From Acidimicrobiia bacterium (GTDB lineage: Bacteria; Actinomycetota; Acidimicrobiia; IMCC26256; JAENVU01): a DNA stretch of 9,098 nucleotides. The translations under genes and the position numbers were made by a program. Below are positions 1 to 6,152 of this stretch, one piece after another; the stretch's first letter is position 1; the number at the start of each line of letters is the position of its first letter. The notes under the pieces were generated by a model, which was given only the letters and a program-made list of their open reading frames with translations, was not told the origin of the DNA and did no database searches. The DNA is taken from assembly GCA_017882945.1 (NCBI GenBank), contig JADGON010000070.1:1-9098 (forward strand), in the 5' to 3' direction.

Positions 1-1
1 C

Positions 2-595
2 GACTGGGGTGGCTTGCTCGTGTGGCCGTTCGCGCGGCGCTACCCCGAGCTGACGGCGGGCGTCATCGGCGTCAACACACCCGACCTTCCGCGCACGCCG
101 ATCCCGATCGTCGAGATGCTGCGCCAGATCTTCCCCGACGACCCGCCGTACATCGTGCAGTTCCAGGAGCCCGGGGTGGCCGAGTGGGTGCTCTCATGGG
201 GCCGCGGCGCGATCGACTTCCTCGAGATGATGCTGCGCGGTCCCGTCACCGTGAACACGGACGCGTTCTCCGACGAGGTGCTCGCGGTGTACGCGGAGGC
301 GCTCAGCCCGCGCGGCGCGTTCACGCCGCCGCTCGAGTACTACCGAAACCTCGATCGGTCGTGGCACCTCACGGCAGACCTGGCCGGTCGCACCATCGAC
401 GTGCCGTGTCTGATGATCTCCGCCGACAAGGACCCGGTGCTCACCCCGGCGATGGCGGATGGCATGGAGGATCGCGTGCCGGATCTCGAGAAGGTCGTGA
501 TCGCCGACTGCGGCCATTTCACCCAGCAGGAGCGCCCGGCCGAGACTGCAGCCGCAATGCTCGCCTACCTGCGCCGGCTGGAGCCCTGGGCCTGA
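2..595 (+). CDS. Epoxide hydrolase-like alpha/beta hydrolase, C-terminal part (5' truncated by window)
   Basis: The reading frame is open from the first bases and begins with D-W-G-G, the nucleophile elbow of epoxide hydrolases and haloalkane dehalogenases, where Asp attacks the substrate. Downstream features match soluble epoxide hydrolases closely. A cap-domain stretch reads YIVQFQEPGVAE and a second reads YYRNLDRSW; in mammalian sEH the tyrosines in these two places polarise the epoxide oxygen. The acid is in SADKDPVL and the catalytic His in DCGHFTQQERP. About 197 residues are visible, and the missing N-terminal third should hold the HGxP oxyanion motif. The likely reaction is hydrolysis of an epoxide to a diol in the cytoplasm. 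Both lid tyrosines favour an epoxide hydrolase over a dehalogenase. The substrate cannot be read from sequence. Confidence 0.9.
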   Translation, partial: DWGGLLVWPFARRYPELTAGVIGVNTPDLPRTPIPIVEMLRQIFPDDPPYIVQFQEPGVAEWVLSWGRGAIDFLEMMLRGPVTVNTDAFSDEVLAVYAEALSPRGAFTPPLEYYRNLDRSWHLTADLAGRTIDVPCLMISADKDPVLTPAMADGMEDRVPDLEKVVIADCGHFTQQERPAETAAAMLAYLRRLEPWA

Positions 596-600
596 GGTTG

Positions 601-613
601 CGCCCGCCGGGCG
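601..613. terminator. Short GC hairpin after the hydrolase gene, possible weak terminator
   Basis: CGCCC and GGGCG flank a 3-base GCC loop, 5 bases after the hydrolase stop codon. There is no T-run after it, so intrinsic termination is doubtful; it may only slow polymerase or protect a 3' end. Confidence 0.2.
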
Positions 614-631
614 GTCCTCGACCGGGGTGTG

Positions 632-641
632 GAACCGGTTC
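632..641. promoter_or_regulatory. 10-bp perfect palindrome GAACCGGTTC upstream of the two-TM gene
   Basis: GAACCGGTTC reads the same on both strands and lies 40 bases upstream of the ATG at 682, in the only non-coding stretch between the two plus-strand genes. It could be an operator half or whole. A single 10-mer in GC-rich DNA is weak evidence. Confidence 0.2.
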
Positions 642-681
642 TTGCGAGCCCCCTCGAATCTGTTCCAAAGTGGGCACCGGT

Positions 682-1284
682 ATGCAATCCCCTCGGAGTG
701 ATGCGGCGGGTGCCGCATCGCGGATCGGCTCGCTCGGTGACCAGGGCGCCGACACGGTGCTTCCCGATCGCGGCTCGAAGTCGACGCCGGTGCTCGTCTT
801 GCGGGCCCGCCTCCAGTGGCGGCTGCCGGGTCCGGCACTCGTCGCGCTCGCGCTCGCGCTCGCCGCGTCAGGCCGGCTCTGGGGAGTCCTGCTCGTCCCC
901 CTCGCGGCGCCGTTCATCCCCGCGCTCTGGATCCGGCTCGTGGTGGGCGAGCACACGATCCGCCGGTACGACTGGCGCGCGCAATGGACCACGGTCTCGC
1001 TCGACACCGTCGACGCGTTCCGGCTCCGCCGGGTGCCGTGGCCCGCGCTCGCGTGGTTGCGCCGCGGCTACCGGATCGGACGCTTCTGGTCGGTGCCGCT
1101 CACGGTCCGGTTGCAGCAGGGCGAGACGGTCGAGCTCCAGGTCCGGTGCATCTGGTGGCGCGGGTGGAGGAACCTCGCCCGCTTCGCCGCGCTGCTTCCC
1201 GATGTCGAGCTCGACGGGCGCACACGTGGTCGGCTGGGCCGCTACGTCGGTTCGGTCCGAGCGGCCGCACCCGTCCACGCGTAG
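682..1284 (+). CDS. Small membrane-anchored protein with probable PH-like domain, function unknown
   Basis: A 200-residue protein from ATG 682; an in-frame GTG at 670 is an alternative and neither start has a good Shine-Dalgarno. Residues 1-35 are polar and probably disordered. Residues about 48-86 are a hydrophobic hairpin (LALALALAA then LLVPLAAPFIPALWI), giving two short membrane helices. The rest is rich in alternating hydrophobic/charged residues and aromatic Trp/Arg (e.g. TVRLQQGETVELQV), resembling the beta-rich bacterial PH (bPH) domains that follow two-helix anchors in actinobacterial proteins. It ends in a helix-like segment with FAALLPDVELDGR. No catalytic motif is visible. Its 3' end overlaps the convergent amidohydrolase gene by 43 bases. 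The PH assignment is inference from layout, not a recognised family match. Confidence 0.65.
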   Translation: MQSPRSDAAGAASRIGSLGDQGADTVLPDRGSKSTPVLVLRARLQWRLPGPALVALALALAASGRLWGVLLVPLAAPFIPALWIRLVVGEHTIRRYDWRAQWTTVSLDTVDAFRLRRVPWPALAWLRRGYRIGRFWSVPLTVRLQQGETVELQVRCIWWRGWRNLARFAALLPDVELDGRTRGRLGRYVGSVRAAAPVHA

Positions 1285-2309
1285 CTCTGCACGGGCGTGT
1301 CCCAGAGCACGGTCGCGAGCTGCCGTCCCGAGAGCCCGTGCTCGGCTGCTTCACCGAGGAAGCTCGCGACCGCTTCGGGATAGAGCGCGTCGGGGTGCGG
1401 AAAGTCTGATGCCCACATCACATGGTCGGCGCCGACCTGGGTCACGACCCACGCCGCGAGGGGATCGTCCGGGTCGGTGCTGATCACGCACTGCCGCGCG
1501 AAGTACTCCGACGGGGTCAGCGTGAGTCCGTGAGTCTCGGTCTCCGCCATCCACTCCGCATGACCGTCGAGCCGCGCGAGCCAGTACGGCAGCCACCCCG
1601 TTCCGGACTCGAGGAATGCGACGCGCAGGCGCGGGTGGCGCTCGAGCGCACCCAGGAACATGAGACTCGCCATCGCAGCCATCTGCTCCATCGGATGGCT
1701 CATCGCGTGACGCATGGCGAAGGTGTCCGAGCGGTCGCGGCCGATCGTCGGTCCGCGCACGCCGAGCCCTTCGTGCACCGAGAGCATGAGATCGTGCTCT
1801 TCGAGCGCGTCGTAGAGCGGGTCGTACTCCGGATCTCCGAGATCGCGGCCGTACAGCGGGTTCGGGCGCACCATCACGCCGGGGAGCCCGAGCGCCGCGG
1901 CGTGTCGAGCCTCGATCGCGGCGAGCTCGACATCGGCGGTCGGTACGAGCGCGATGCCCGTCAGCCGGCTCGGGTCCGTCGCTCGGTACTCGGCGATCCA
2001 CTCGTTGTACGCGCGGCACGCGCGGGCCGATTCGCGCGCCGACAGCGACGGCAGGAACGGCACGAACAAGCCGATCGACGGGTAGAGCACCACCGCGTCG
2101 ATCCCCTCGCGGTCCATGCAGCGCAGGTACTCACGCGCCGAGCAACCATCGGCGAGGAAGTCGGCGAGGACTGCCGGATCGCCGCACGGGACCATGGGGG
2201 TCGTGGAGGGAAGGTCGATGACGTCGACGCCCTGCGCGATGTCACCGAAGAGGCCCGCGGGCTCGATCACGTGCGCGTCGGCGTCGAGGATCCGCAACCC
2301 GTCGCGCAT
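1242..2309 (-). CDS. Amidohydrolase_2 family (ACMSD-like) metal-dependent hydrolase/decarboxylase
   Basis: A 355-residue TIM-barrel protein of the amidohydrolase_2 family, which uses a divalent metal for C-C or C-N bond cleavage (decarboxylases such as ACMSD and related hydrolases). It opens with ILDADAHVIEP, giving a D11-x-H13 metal pair where ACMSD itself has HxH; this variant is common in the family. Further candidate ligands are H179 in SVHEG, H201/H205 in RHAMSH and D302 in WASDFPHPD, the last being a family hallmark; E234 sits in AFLESGTGWLPY. The start at ATG 2309 has GGAG 8 bases upstream (2318-2321). It lies 4 bases after the SDR stop, so it is the last gene of the three-gene minus operon. 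Context suggests catabolism of a carboxylated or ring-derived intermediate; the substrate is unknown. Confidence 0.88.
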   Translation of the reverse strand: MRDGLRILDADAHVIEPAGLFGDIAQGVDVIDLPSTTPMVPCGDPAVLADFLADGCSAREYLRCMDREGIDAVVLYPSIGLFVPFLPSLSARESARACRAYNEWIAEYRATDPSRLTGIALVPTADVELAAIEARHAAALGLPGVMVRPNPLYGRDLGDPEYDPLYDALEEHDLMLSVHEGLGVRGPTIGRDRSDTFAMRHAMSHPMEQMAAMASLMFLGALERHPRLRVAFLESGTGWLPYWLARLDGHAEWMAETETHGLTLTPSEYFARQCVISTDPDDPLAAWVVTQVGADHVMWASDFPHPDALYPEAVASFLGEAAEHGLSGRQLATVLWDTPVQSYAWTGAAARTEPT

Positions 2310-2313
2310 CCGG

Positions 2314-3084
2314 CTAGCTCCGGCGCGCGGCGAGCCCGCCGTCGAGGGGGATCGTCGTCCCGCTGATGTACGACGAATCGTCCGACGCGAGGAACATGAT
2401 CGTCTCGACGACATCGGCTTCGGTCCCCAGCCGGCCCATCGGCGTGCGGTCGGCCACCATCCGCTTGATCGCGTCGGGGTCGGGTGCCCGCGAGACCATC
2501 TCGAGGAACAAGCCGGTCTCACACGCGCTGGGTGAGACCACGTTGACACGGATCCCGTCTGCCGCGTGCTCGATCGCCGCCTGCTTCGCCAAGTTCACCA
2601 GGGCACCCTTCGACGCGCAGTAGGCCGCGTAGCCGGGAGATCCGATGGCGCCGAGGACGGAGCCCAGCAGGATCACGGCGCCACCACCCGTGTTGGCCAT
2701 CAGTCCCAGTCCGTGCTTCATGCACAAGAACGGTCCCTTGAGGTTGACGTCGAGGATGCGCCGCCACGCGGCGTCCGTGGTGTCGAGCACGGAGGCGCGG
2801 GTCTCGACGGCCGCGCTGCAGACGAGCACGTCGAGCCGCCCGTGCTGTTCGGCGATCGCCTCGAACATCGCGGCGATCTCACCTTCGTGCGTCACGTCGA
2901 CGGCCGTCGGTTCCGCGTCGCCACCGGCGTCGGCGATCGCGATTGCGACCCGGCGCGCCTCGTCCTCGTCGATGTCGGCGACGACCACGGTGGCTCCCTC
3001 GGCCGCGAGCCGCCGCGCCGCGGCCGCGCCGAGTCCGGACCCGCCCCCGGTCACCACCGCGAGCTTGCCGACCTGGCGTCTCAT
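2314..3084 (-). CDS. Short-chain dehydrogenase/reductase (classical SDR), NAD(H)-type
   Basis: A 256-residue classical SDR. The cofactor loop TGGGSGLG is at 12-19, and Asp37 at the end of the second strand (VVVADID) favours NAD(H). The catalytic set is N114 (DVNLKG), S142 (GSVLG), Y155 and K159 (YCASK), with the usual 13-residue Ser-Tyr spacing. Two conserved spots are altered: the NNAG structural motif reads CSAA (89-92), and the usual PG after strand six reads SPSACET. The C-terminal PLDGGLA is typical. ATG 3084 overlaps the upstream SDR stop by 4 bases (ATGA), so translation is coupled. It probably oxidises a hydroxy intermediate or reduces a ketone in the same pathway as its neighbours; the substrate is not determinable. 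Confidence 0.93.
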   Translation of the reverse strand: MRRQVGKLAVVTGGGSGLGAAAARRLAAEGATVVVADIDEDEARRVAIAIADAGGDAEPTAVDVTHEGEIAAMFEAIAEQHGRLDVLVCSAAVETRASVLDTTDAAWRRILDVNLKGPFLCMKHGLGLMANTGGGAVILLGSVLGAIGSPGYAAYCASKGALVNLAKQAAIEHAADGIRVNVVSPSACETGLFLEMVSRAPDPDAIKRMVADRTPMGRLGTEADVVETIMFLASDDSSYISGTTIPLDGGLAARRS

Positions 3085-3845
3085 CGCAGCGCCGCCAATC
3101 CACCGTCGGCCGGGATGACCGCGCCGGTCGTGTACGCCGAGAGGTCCGAAGCGAGGAAGAGGGCGATTCCGGCTACGTCCTCGGCCGTGCCGAGCCGGTG
3201 GAGCGGGATCGTCTGCTCGAGGTTCCGGAGGAACTCGGCGGGCATCGTCTGCGCGACCTTCCGAAAGCGGGGCGTGTCGATCGAGCCCGGGGCGATGACG
3301 TTCGCGCGCACCGCCGGTCCGTACTCGGTGGCGATCTGGCGCATCAGCGCGACGAGCCCGGCCTTGGCCGCGCCGTAGGCCGCGTACCCCTCGGAGCCGA
3401 TGAGCCCGAGCACCGATGCGGTGCTGATGATGCTGGCGTTCCCGGTTTCGAGCAGGTGGGGGAGCGCGGCGCGACAGGCCCAGAACACGGCGTCGAGGTT
3501 CGTGGCGATCGTGAGATCCCACTGGTCCTCGGTCGTGTCGACGAGTCGGCCGGACATCTGCACGGCTGCGTTGTTGTAGAGGATGTCGAGCCGCCCGAAG
3601 TGACCGACCGTGGCCTGCACCATCGCGTCGCAGTCGGCTCGGCGCGAGATGTCGGCGTGCACGGCGATCCCGTTGCTGCCCGCCGCGTCCACTCGCGAGA
3701 TGGTCTCTCCCGCACCGTCGTCGTCGAGGTCGGCGACGACGATGCGTGCACCTTGGTGAGCGAAGAGCACCGAAGCCGCGCGCCCCTGACCCGAGGCAGC
3801 TCCCGTGATCAGCGCGACCCGTCCGTCCAGCAGTCCCGCAGACAC
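3081..3845 (-). CDS. Short-chain dehydrogenase/reductase (classical SDR), first gene of the minus-strand operon
   Basis: A 254-residue classical SDR from GTG 3845. Cofactor loop TGAASGQG is at 14-21, with Asp39 (VVADLD) indicating NAD(H). NNAA is at 91-94, N116 in ATNLDA, S144 in STASVLG, Y157 and K161 in YGAAK, and the C-terminal PADGGLA is at 245-251. The frame stays open to an ATG at 3908, which would add 21 residues of poor SDR character and run into the divergent thioesterase start. GTG 3845 is preferred because TACTGT (a TANNNT -10) lies 6 bases before it, the spacing expected for a leaderless mRNA, and because MSAGLLDGRVALITG is a normal SDR beginning. It is about 37 percent alike by eye to the next SDR, suggesting an old duplication or paired oxidation steps. 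Confidence 0.9.
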   Translation of the reverse strand: MSAGLLDGRVALITGAASGQGRAASVLFAHQGARIVVADLDDDGAGETISRVDAAGSNGIAVHADISRRADCDAMVQATVGHFGRLDILYNNAAVQMSGRLVDTTEDQWDLTIATNLDAVFWACRAALPHLLETGNASIISTASVLGLIGSEGYAAYGAAKAGLVALMRQIATEYGPAVRANVIAPGSIDTPRFRKVAQTMPAEFLRNLEQTIPLHRLGTAEDVAGIALFLASDLSAYTTGAVIPADGGLAALR

Positions 3846-3851
3846 GTCGCG

Positions 3852-3857
3852 ACAGTA
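3852..3857 (-). promoter_or_regulatory. -10 element TACTGT for the minus-strand SDR-SDR-amidohydrolase operon
   Basis: TACTGT (TANNNT form) on the minus strand ends 6 bases before GTG 3845, so transcription would begin at or next to the start codon. No -35 resembling TTGACA is visible 16-18 bases upstream, which is common for actinobacterial promoters. Confidence 0.5.
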
Positions 3858-3892
3858 GGTCGAGTCCGGCGAACCCGCGTGCGCGGCCGATT

Positions 3893-3898
3893 TAGGCT
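3893..3898 (+). promoter_or_regulatory. -10 element TAGGCT for the thioesterase gene
   Basis: TAGGCT lies 8 bases before ATG 3907, fitting a leaderless transcript; no Shine-Dalgarno precedes the ATG (CTGCCTCCCC). It is back-to-back with the minus-strand -10 at 3852-3857, so one 61-base gap serves both directions and one regulator could control both. Confidence 0.45.
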
Positions 3899-3906
3899 GC
3901 CTCCCC

Positions 3907-4692
3907 ATGGCGATGCCCGAGAGCGTCTACCTGCCCGACGGCGACGGCTTCATCGCGACCGAGTTTGCGCGCGGGCCCTGGGATCCGAATGCCCAGCACG
4001 GAGGCGCGCCGTCGGCACTGCTCGCGCGGGCGATCGAGCGCCACGAGCCCGATCCCGAGATGCACGTGGCCCGGCTCACGATCGAGCTCCTGCGCCCGGT
4101 GCCGCTCGGTCGCGTCGATGTGCAGACCCGGACGGTGCGCCCGGGGAAGAAGGTGCAGCTGATCGAGGCCTCGTTGACCGCCGGTGGCAAGGAGGTGGCT
4201 CGCGCGGTCGGGCTGCGGATCCGGGAGAAGCCGCTCGAGCTCCCCGAGACGACGCGGATCACCGATCGCTTGCCCACCGGGCCTGAAGCGGAGCGGTTCG
4301 TCTTCGAGCGGGTCGGCCCGGTGAGCTTCGGCGCGGCGATGGAGCTCGTACCGATCGCCGGCGGCATCGACCAGATCGGGGCCGCCACCGTGTGGTTCCG
4401 GGCTCGGCTCCCGTTCGTCGCCGGTGAGGAGACCTCGCCGCTGATGCGCGTCGCCGCCGCGGCCGACTTCGGCAACGGCGTGAGCGCGGTCGTGGACTGG
4501 AACTCGGGCTGGCTCTTCATCAACCCGGACCTCACGATCTCTCTGAACCGCTATCCCACGGGTGAGTGGGTGGCGCTCGAAGCCATCACGTACCCGTCCG
4601 ACCGGGGCGTGGGCTTCGCCGAGTCCGCGCTCTACGACGAGCAGGGCCGCATCGGCCGCTCCGTCCAGAGCCTCCTCTTCGACCGCCCGTAA
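3907..4692 (+). CDS. Acyl-CoA thioesterase-like double-hotdog protein (4HBT_3 / TesB-like)
   Basis: A 261-residue protein. The N-terminal segment around 25-43 (WDPNAQHGGAPSALLARAIE) is the hallmark of the thioesterase families in which two hotdog folds are joined; the conserved QHGG at 30-33 starts the central helix of the first hotdog. A second set of hotdog-like strands follows, with a matching loop near DWNSGWLFINPDLTISLNRYP. The expected role is cytoplasmic hydrolysis of acyl-CoA thioesters, but catalytic residues vary in this group and the substrate is unknown. ATG 3907 is chosen because of the -10 at 3893-3898; a second in-frame ATG at 3913 is possible. It is divergent from the SDR operon, suggesting joint use in lipid, steroid or aromatic acyl-CoA metabolism. 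Confidence 0.82.
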   Translation: MAMPESVYLPDGDGFIATEFARGPWDPNAQHGGAPSALLARAIERHEPDPEMHVARLTIELLRPVPLGRVDVQTRTVRPGKKVQLIEASLTAGGKEVARAVGLRIREKPLELPETTRITDRLPTGPEAERFVFERVGPVSFGAAMELVPIAGGIDQIGAATVWFRARLPFVAGEETSPLMRVAAAADFGNGVSAVVDWNSGWLFINPDLTISLNRYPTGEWVALEAITYPSDRGVGFAESALYDEQGRIGRSVQSLLFDRP

Positions 4693-4698
4693 AGGGGC

Positions 4699-4727
4699 TT
4701 GACCGATCTAACCCGGATATTTATTAT
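4699..4727 (+). promoter_or_regulatory. Strong sigma70-type promoter TTGACC-N17-TATTAT of the rrf2 operon
   Basis: TTGACC (4699-4704; five of six to TTGACA) is followed by exactly 17 bases and TATTAT (4722-4727; five of six to TATAAT). ATG 4735 follows after 7 bases, so the mRNA would start at the ATG or within a base of it. This is the most consensus-like promoter in the window and a local AT-rich island in GC-rich DNA. Confidence 0.75.
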
Positions 4728-4736
4728 CCGGATAAT
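4710..4736. promoter_or_regulatory. Operator-like inverted repeats over the -10 and start codon of the rrf2 gene
   Basis: Two overlapping symmetries are visible. ATTATCCGGATAAT (4723-4736) is a perfect 14-bp palindrome spanning the -10 and the ATG. CCGGATA (4713-4719) and TATCCGG (4725-4731) form an inverted repeat with a 5-base spacer. Read as 11-3-11 (4710-4720 and 4724-4734), 8 of 11 positions pair, the architecture I recall for class 1 RsrR sites. A protein bound here would block RNA polymerase, so autorepression by the Rrf2 protein is the simplest reading. Confidence 0.6.
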
Positions 4737-5223
4737 GAAACTCTCCGAAGGTGTCGAATGGGGGCTGCACTGCGGGGTCCTGCTCGGGTTCGTGGGCCCT
4801 GACGCGTCCTTGCCGACGGCCCGGCTCGCCGAGTACCACGGGGTTCCGGGCGCGTATCTCGCCAAGCACCTCCAGGCGATGAGTCGCGCCGGCATCCTCG
4901 AGTCGGTGCAGGGGCCCGGGGGCGGGTACCGGCTCGCGCGCCCCGCGGCGGACATCACGGTGCTCGAGGTCGTCGAGGCGATCGACGGGCGGGAGTCCGC
5001 CTTCCAGTGCGCCGAGATCCGCCGGCGCGGACCCTCGGCGCGACCCGCGCGCGAGTACCGCGTGCCGTGCTCGATCCACTCGCTGATGAACCGCGCGGAC
5101 GAGGCGTGGCGTGAGGAGCTGCGGCGGGTGTCGCTCGCCGACCTGATGGGACAGGTGGTTGCGGGCGCGTCACCGAAGGGCTTGGAGCAGGGCGCCCGAT
5201 GGATGCAGGAGGTGCTCAAGTGA
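4735..5223 (+). CDS. Rrf2-family transcriptional regulator, RsrR-like with probable [2Fe-2S] cluster
   Basis: A 162-residue Rrf2 protein beginning MKLSEGVEWGLHCG. The winged helix spans about residues 25-70, with YLAKHLQAMSRAGILESV as recognition region and GPGGGYRLARPAADITVLEVVEAIDG as wing and linker. Classic NsrR/IscR proteins have three clustered Cys; here only C92 and C112 occur after the linker, 20 residues apart, in FQCAEIRRRG and RVPCSIHS. With E8 and H12 this reproduces the ligand set of Streptomyces venezuelae RsrR (Glu8, His12, two Cys 20 apart), a redox-sensing [2Fe-2S] regulator. C13 is an extra candidate. The frame extends upstream to TTG 4699, but that TTG is the -35 of the promoter, so ATG 4735 is chosen. 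It overlaps the next gene by 4 bases and probably represses its own operon. Confidence 0.9.
   Translation: MKLSEGVEWGLHCGVLLGFVGPDASLPTARLAEYHGVPGAYLAKHLQAMSRAGILESVQGPGGGYRLARPAADITVLEVVEAIDGRESAFQCAEIRRRGPSARPAREYRVPCSIHSLMNRADEAWREELRRVSLADLMGQVVAGASPKGLEQGARWMQEVLK
5208..5212 (+). promoter_or_regulatory. Shine-Dalgarno GGAGG deciding GTG 5220 as SDR start
   Basis: GGAGG lies 7 bases before GTG 5220 inside the end of the rrf2 gene. It rules out the longer in-frame ATG at 5199 and supports coupled translation. Confidence 0.75.
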
Positions 5224-6152
5224 AGGTGTTCGTCACGGGTGGAACCGGCGTCGTCGGGCGGCCGACCGTCGCTCGACTGATCGAGTCCGGCCACGAGTTG
5301 CGCGCGGTCGCGCGGCGCGAGGAAGCCGCCGCCGCCCTGAAGCAAGCCGGCGCCGAGCCGGTCTCCGTGGATCTCTTCGATGCCGACGCGGTCCGCCGGG
5401 CCGTCGCGGGTAGCGAGGCCATCGCGCATCTCGCGACCAACGTCCCGCCCTTCCCGAAGCTGCTGCGGGCCAAGGCATGGGAGACGCACAACCGGCTGCG
5501 CACCGAGGGGACCCGTCACCTGGTCGACGCGGCGCGAGCCGGTGGGGTCGGGCGCTTCGTCAAGGAGTCGATCACGTTCATCTACGCCGACGGCGGCGAC
5601 GAATGGCTCGACGAGACCTCGCCGCTGATCGCCCAGCCGGGCCTCGTCCAACCCGCGATCGACGGGGAGGACATCGCACTCGAGCTGGCCGGCGAAGGAG
5701 GAGAAGTCGCCGCGTTGCGCTTCGGCCTCTTCTACGGCGGAGCCGGGAACCGGGGCACCGACGAGATGCTGCGGGTGGCGCGGTGGCGCGGTTCGATGAT
5801 CGCGGGGAAGCCGAGCGCGTTCATGAGCTCGCTCCACGTGGACGATGCCGCGACCGCCATCGTTGCCGCACTCGAGGTGCCGACCGGGATCTACAACGTG
5901 TGCGATGACGAGCCACTCACGCGTCGTGACGCGTTGAACGCGTTCTCGACCGCGTTCGGCACCGGTCGACTGCGAACGAACCCGCGTTGGGCGATGCGGC
6001 TGCTCGCCGGGTCGGCGGCCGAGGCGCTGACCTCGTCGCAGCGCGTCAGCAACGGGAAGTTCCGGACGGCCACGAGCTGGGCGCCGGCCTATCCGAGCCT
6101 GCGTGAAGGCTGGCGCGCCGAGCACTCGAGCCGGGAGGCAACCCATGCGTGA
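5220..6152 (+). CDS. Atypical extended SDR / NAD(P)-binding epimerase-like protein lacking YxxxK
   Basis: A 310-residue protein with an N-terminal Rossmann fold: MKVFVTGGTGVVG, glycine motif at 7-13. Basic residues after the second strand (AVARREE, R32-R33) suggest NADP(H). Other extended-SDR landmarks are HLATNVPP (70-77), ESITFIYADGG (116-126), FGLFYGG (168-174) and LHVDDAATAIVAAL (205-218). Where the family normally has YxxxK, the protein reads VQPAIDGEDIALE, so the catalytic Tyr and Lys are absent. It may bind the cofactor without classical SDR chemistry, as NmrA-type redox sensors do, or use other residues. GTG 5220 overlaps the rrf2 stop (GTGA). The 3' end overlaps the membrane-protein gene by 8 bases. 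Being directly under an RsrR-like regulator suggests a redox-linked role; no substrate can be named. Confidence 0.85.
   Translation: MKVFVTGGTGVVGRPTVARLIESGHELRAVARREEAAAALKQAGAEPVSVDLFDADAVRRAVAGSEAIAHLATNVPPFPKLLRAKAWETHNRLRTEGTRHLVDAARAGGVGRFVKESITFIYADGGDEWLDETSPLIAQPGLVQPAIDGEDIALELAGEGGEVAALRFGLFYGGAGNRGTDEMLRVARWRGSMIAGKPSAFMSSLHVDDAATAIVAALEVPTGIYNVCDDEPLTRRDALNAFSTAFGTGRLRTNPRWAMRLLAGSAAEALTSSQRVSNGKFRTATSWAPAYPSLREGWRAEHSSREATHA
6133..6138 (+). promoter_or_regulatory. Shine-Dalgarno GGGAGG for the four-TM gene
   Basis: GGGAGG lies 6 bases before ATG 6145, within the end of the SDR gene. It decides this ATG over upstream in-frame codons and shows the two genes are read from one mRNA. 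Confidence 0.7.

Noticed and set aside
838..866. Tandem GCGCTC repeats
   Set aside because: They simply encode the Leu-Ala repeats of a membrane helix in preferred codons.
1422..2366. Long plus-strand open frame opposite the amidohydrolase
   Set aside because: It lies wholly antisense to a gene with clear family motifs, its product is Arg/Glu/Val-rich low-complexity sequence with no motif, and such frames are expected in GC-rich DNA.
3846..3908. N-terminal extension of the first SDR to ATG 3908
   Set aside because: The extra 21 residues do not look like an SDR start, would overlap the divergent gene start, and the TACTGT -10 lies inside them.
2943..4286. Long plus-strand open frame crossing the SDR and thioesterase genes
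   Set aside because: It runs antisense to one SDR and out of frame with the thioesterase; Arg-rich composition marks it as a shadow.
4699..4734. TTG start for the Rrf2 protein
   Set aside because: The TTG is part of the -35 box and Rrf2 proteins normally begin MKLS, as at ATG 4735.
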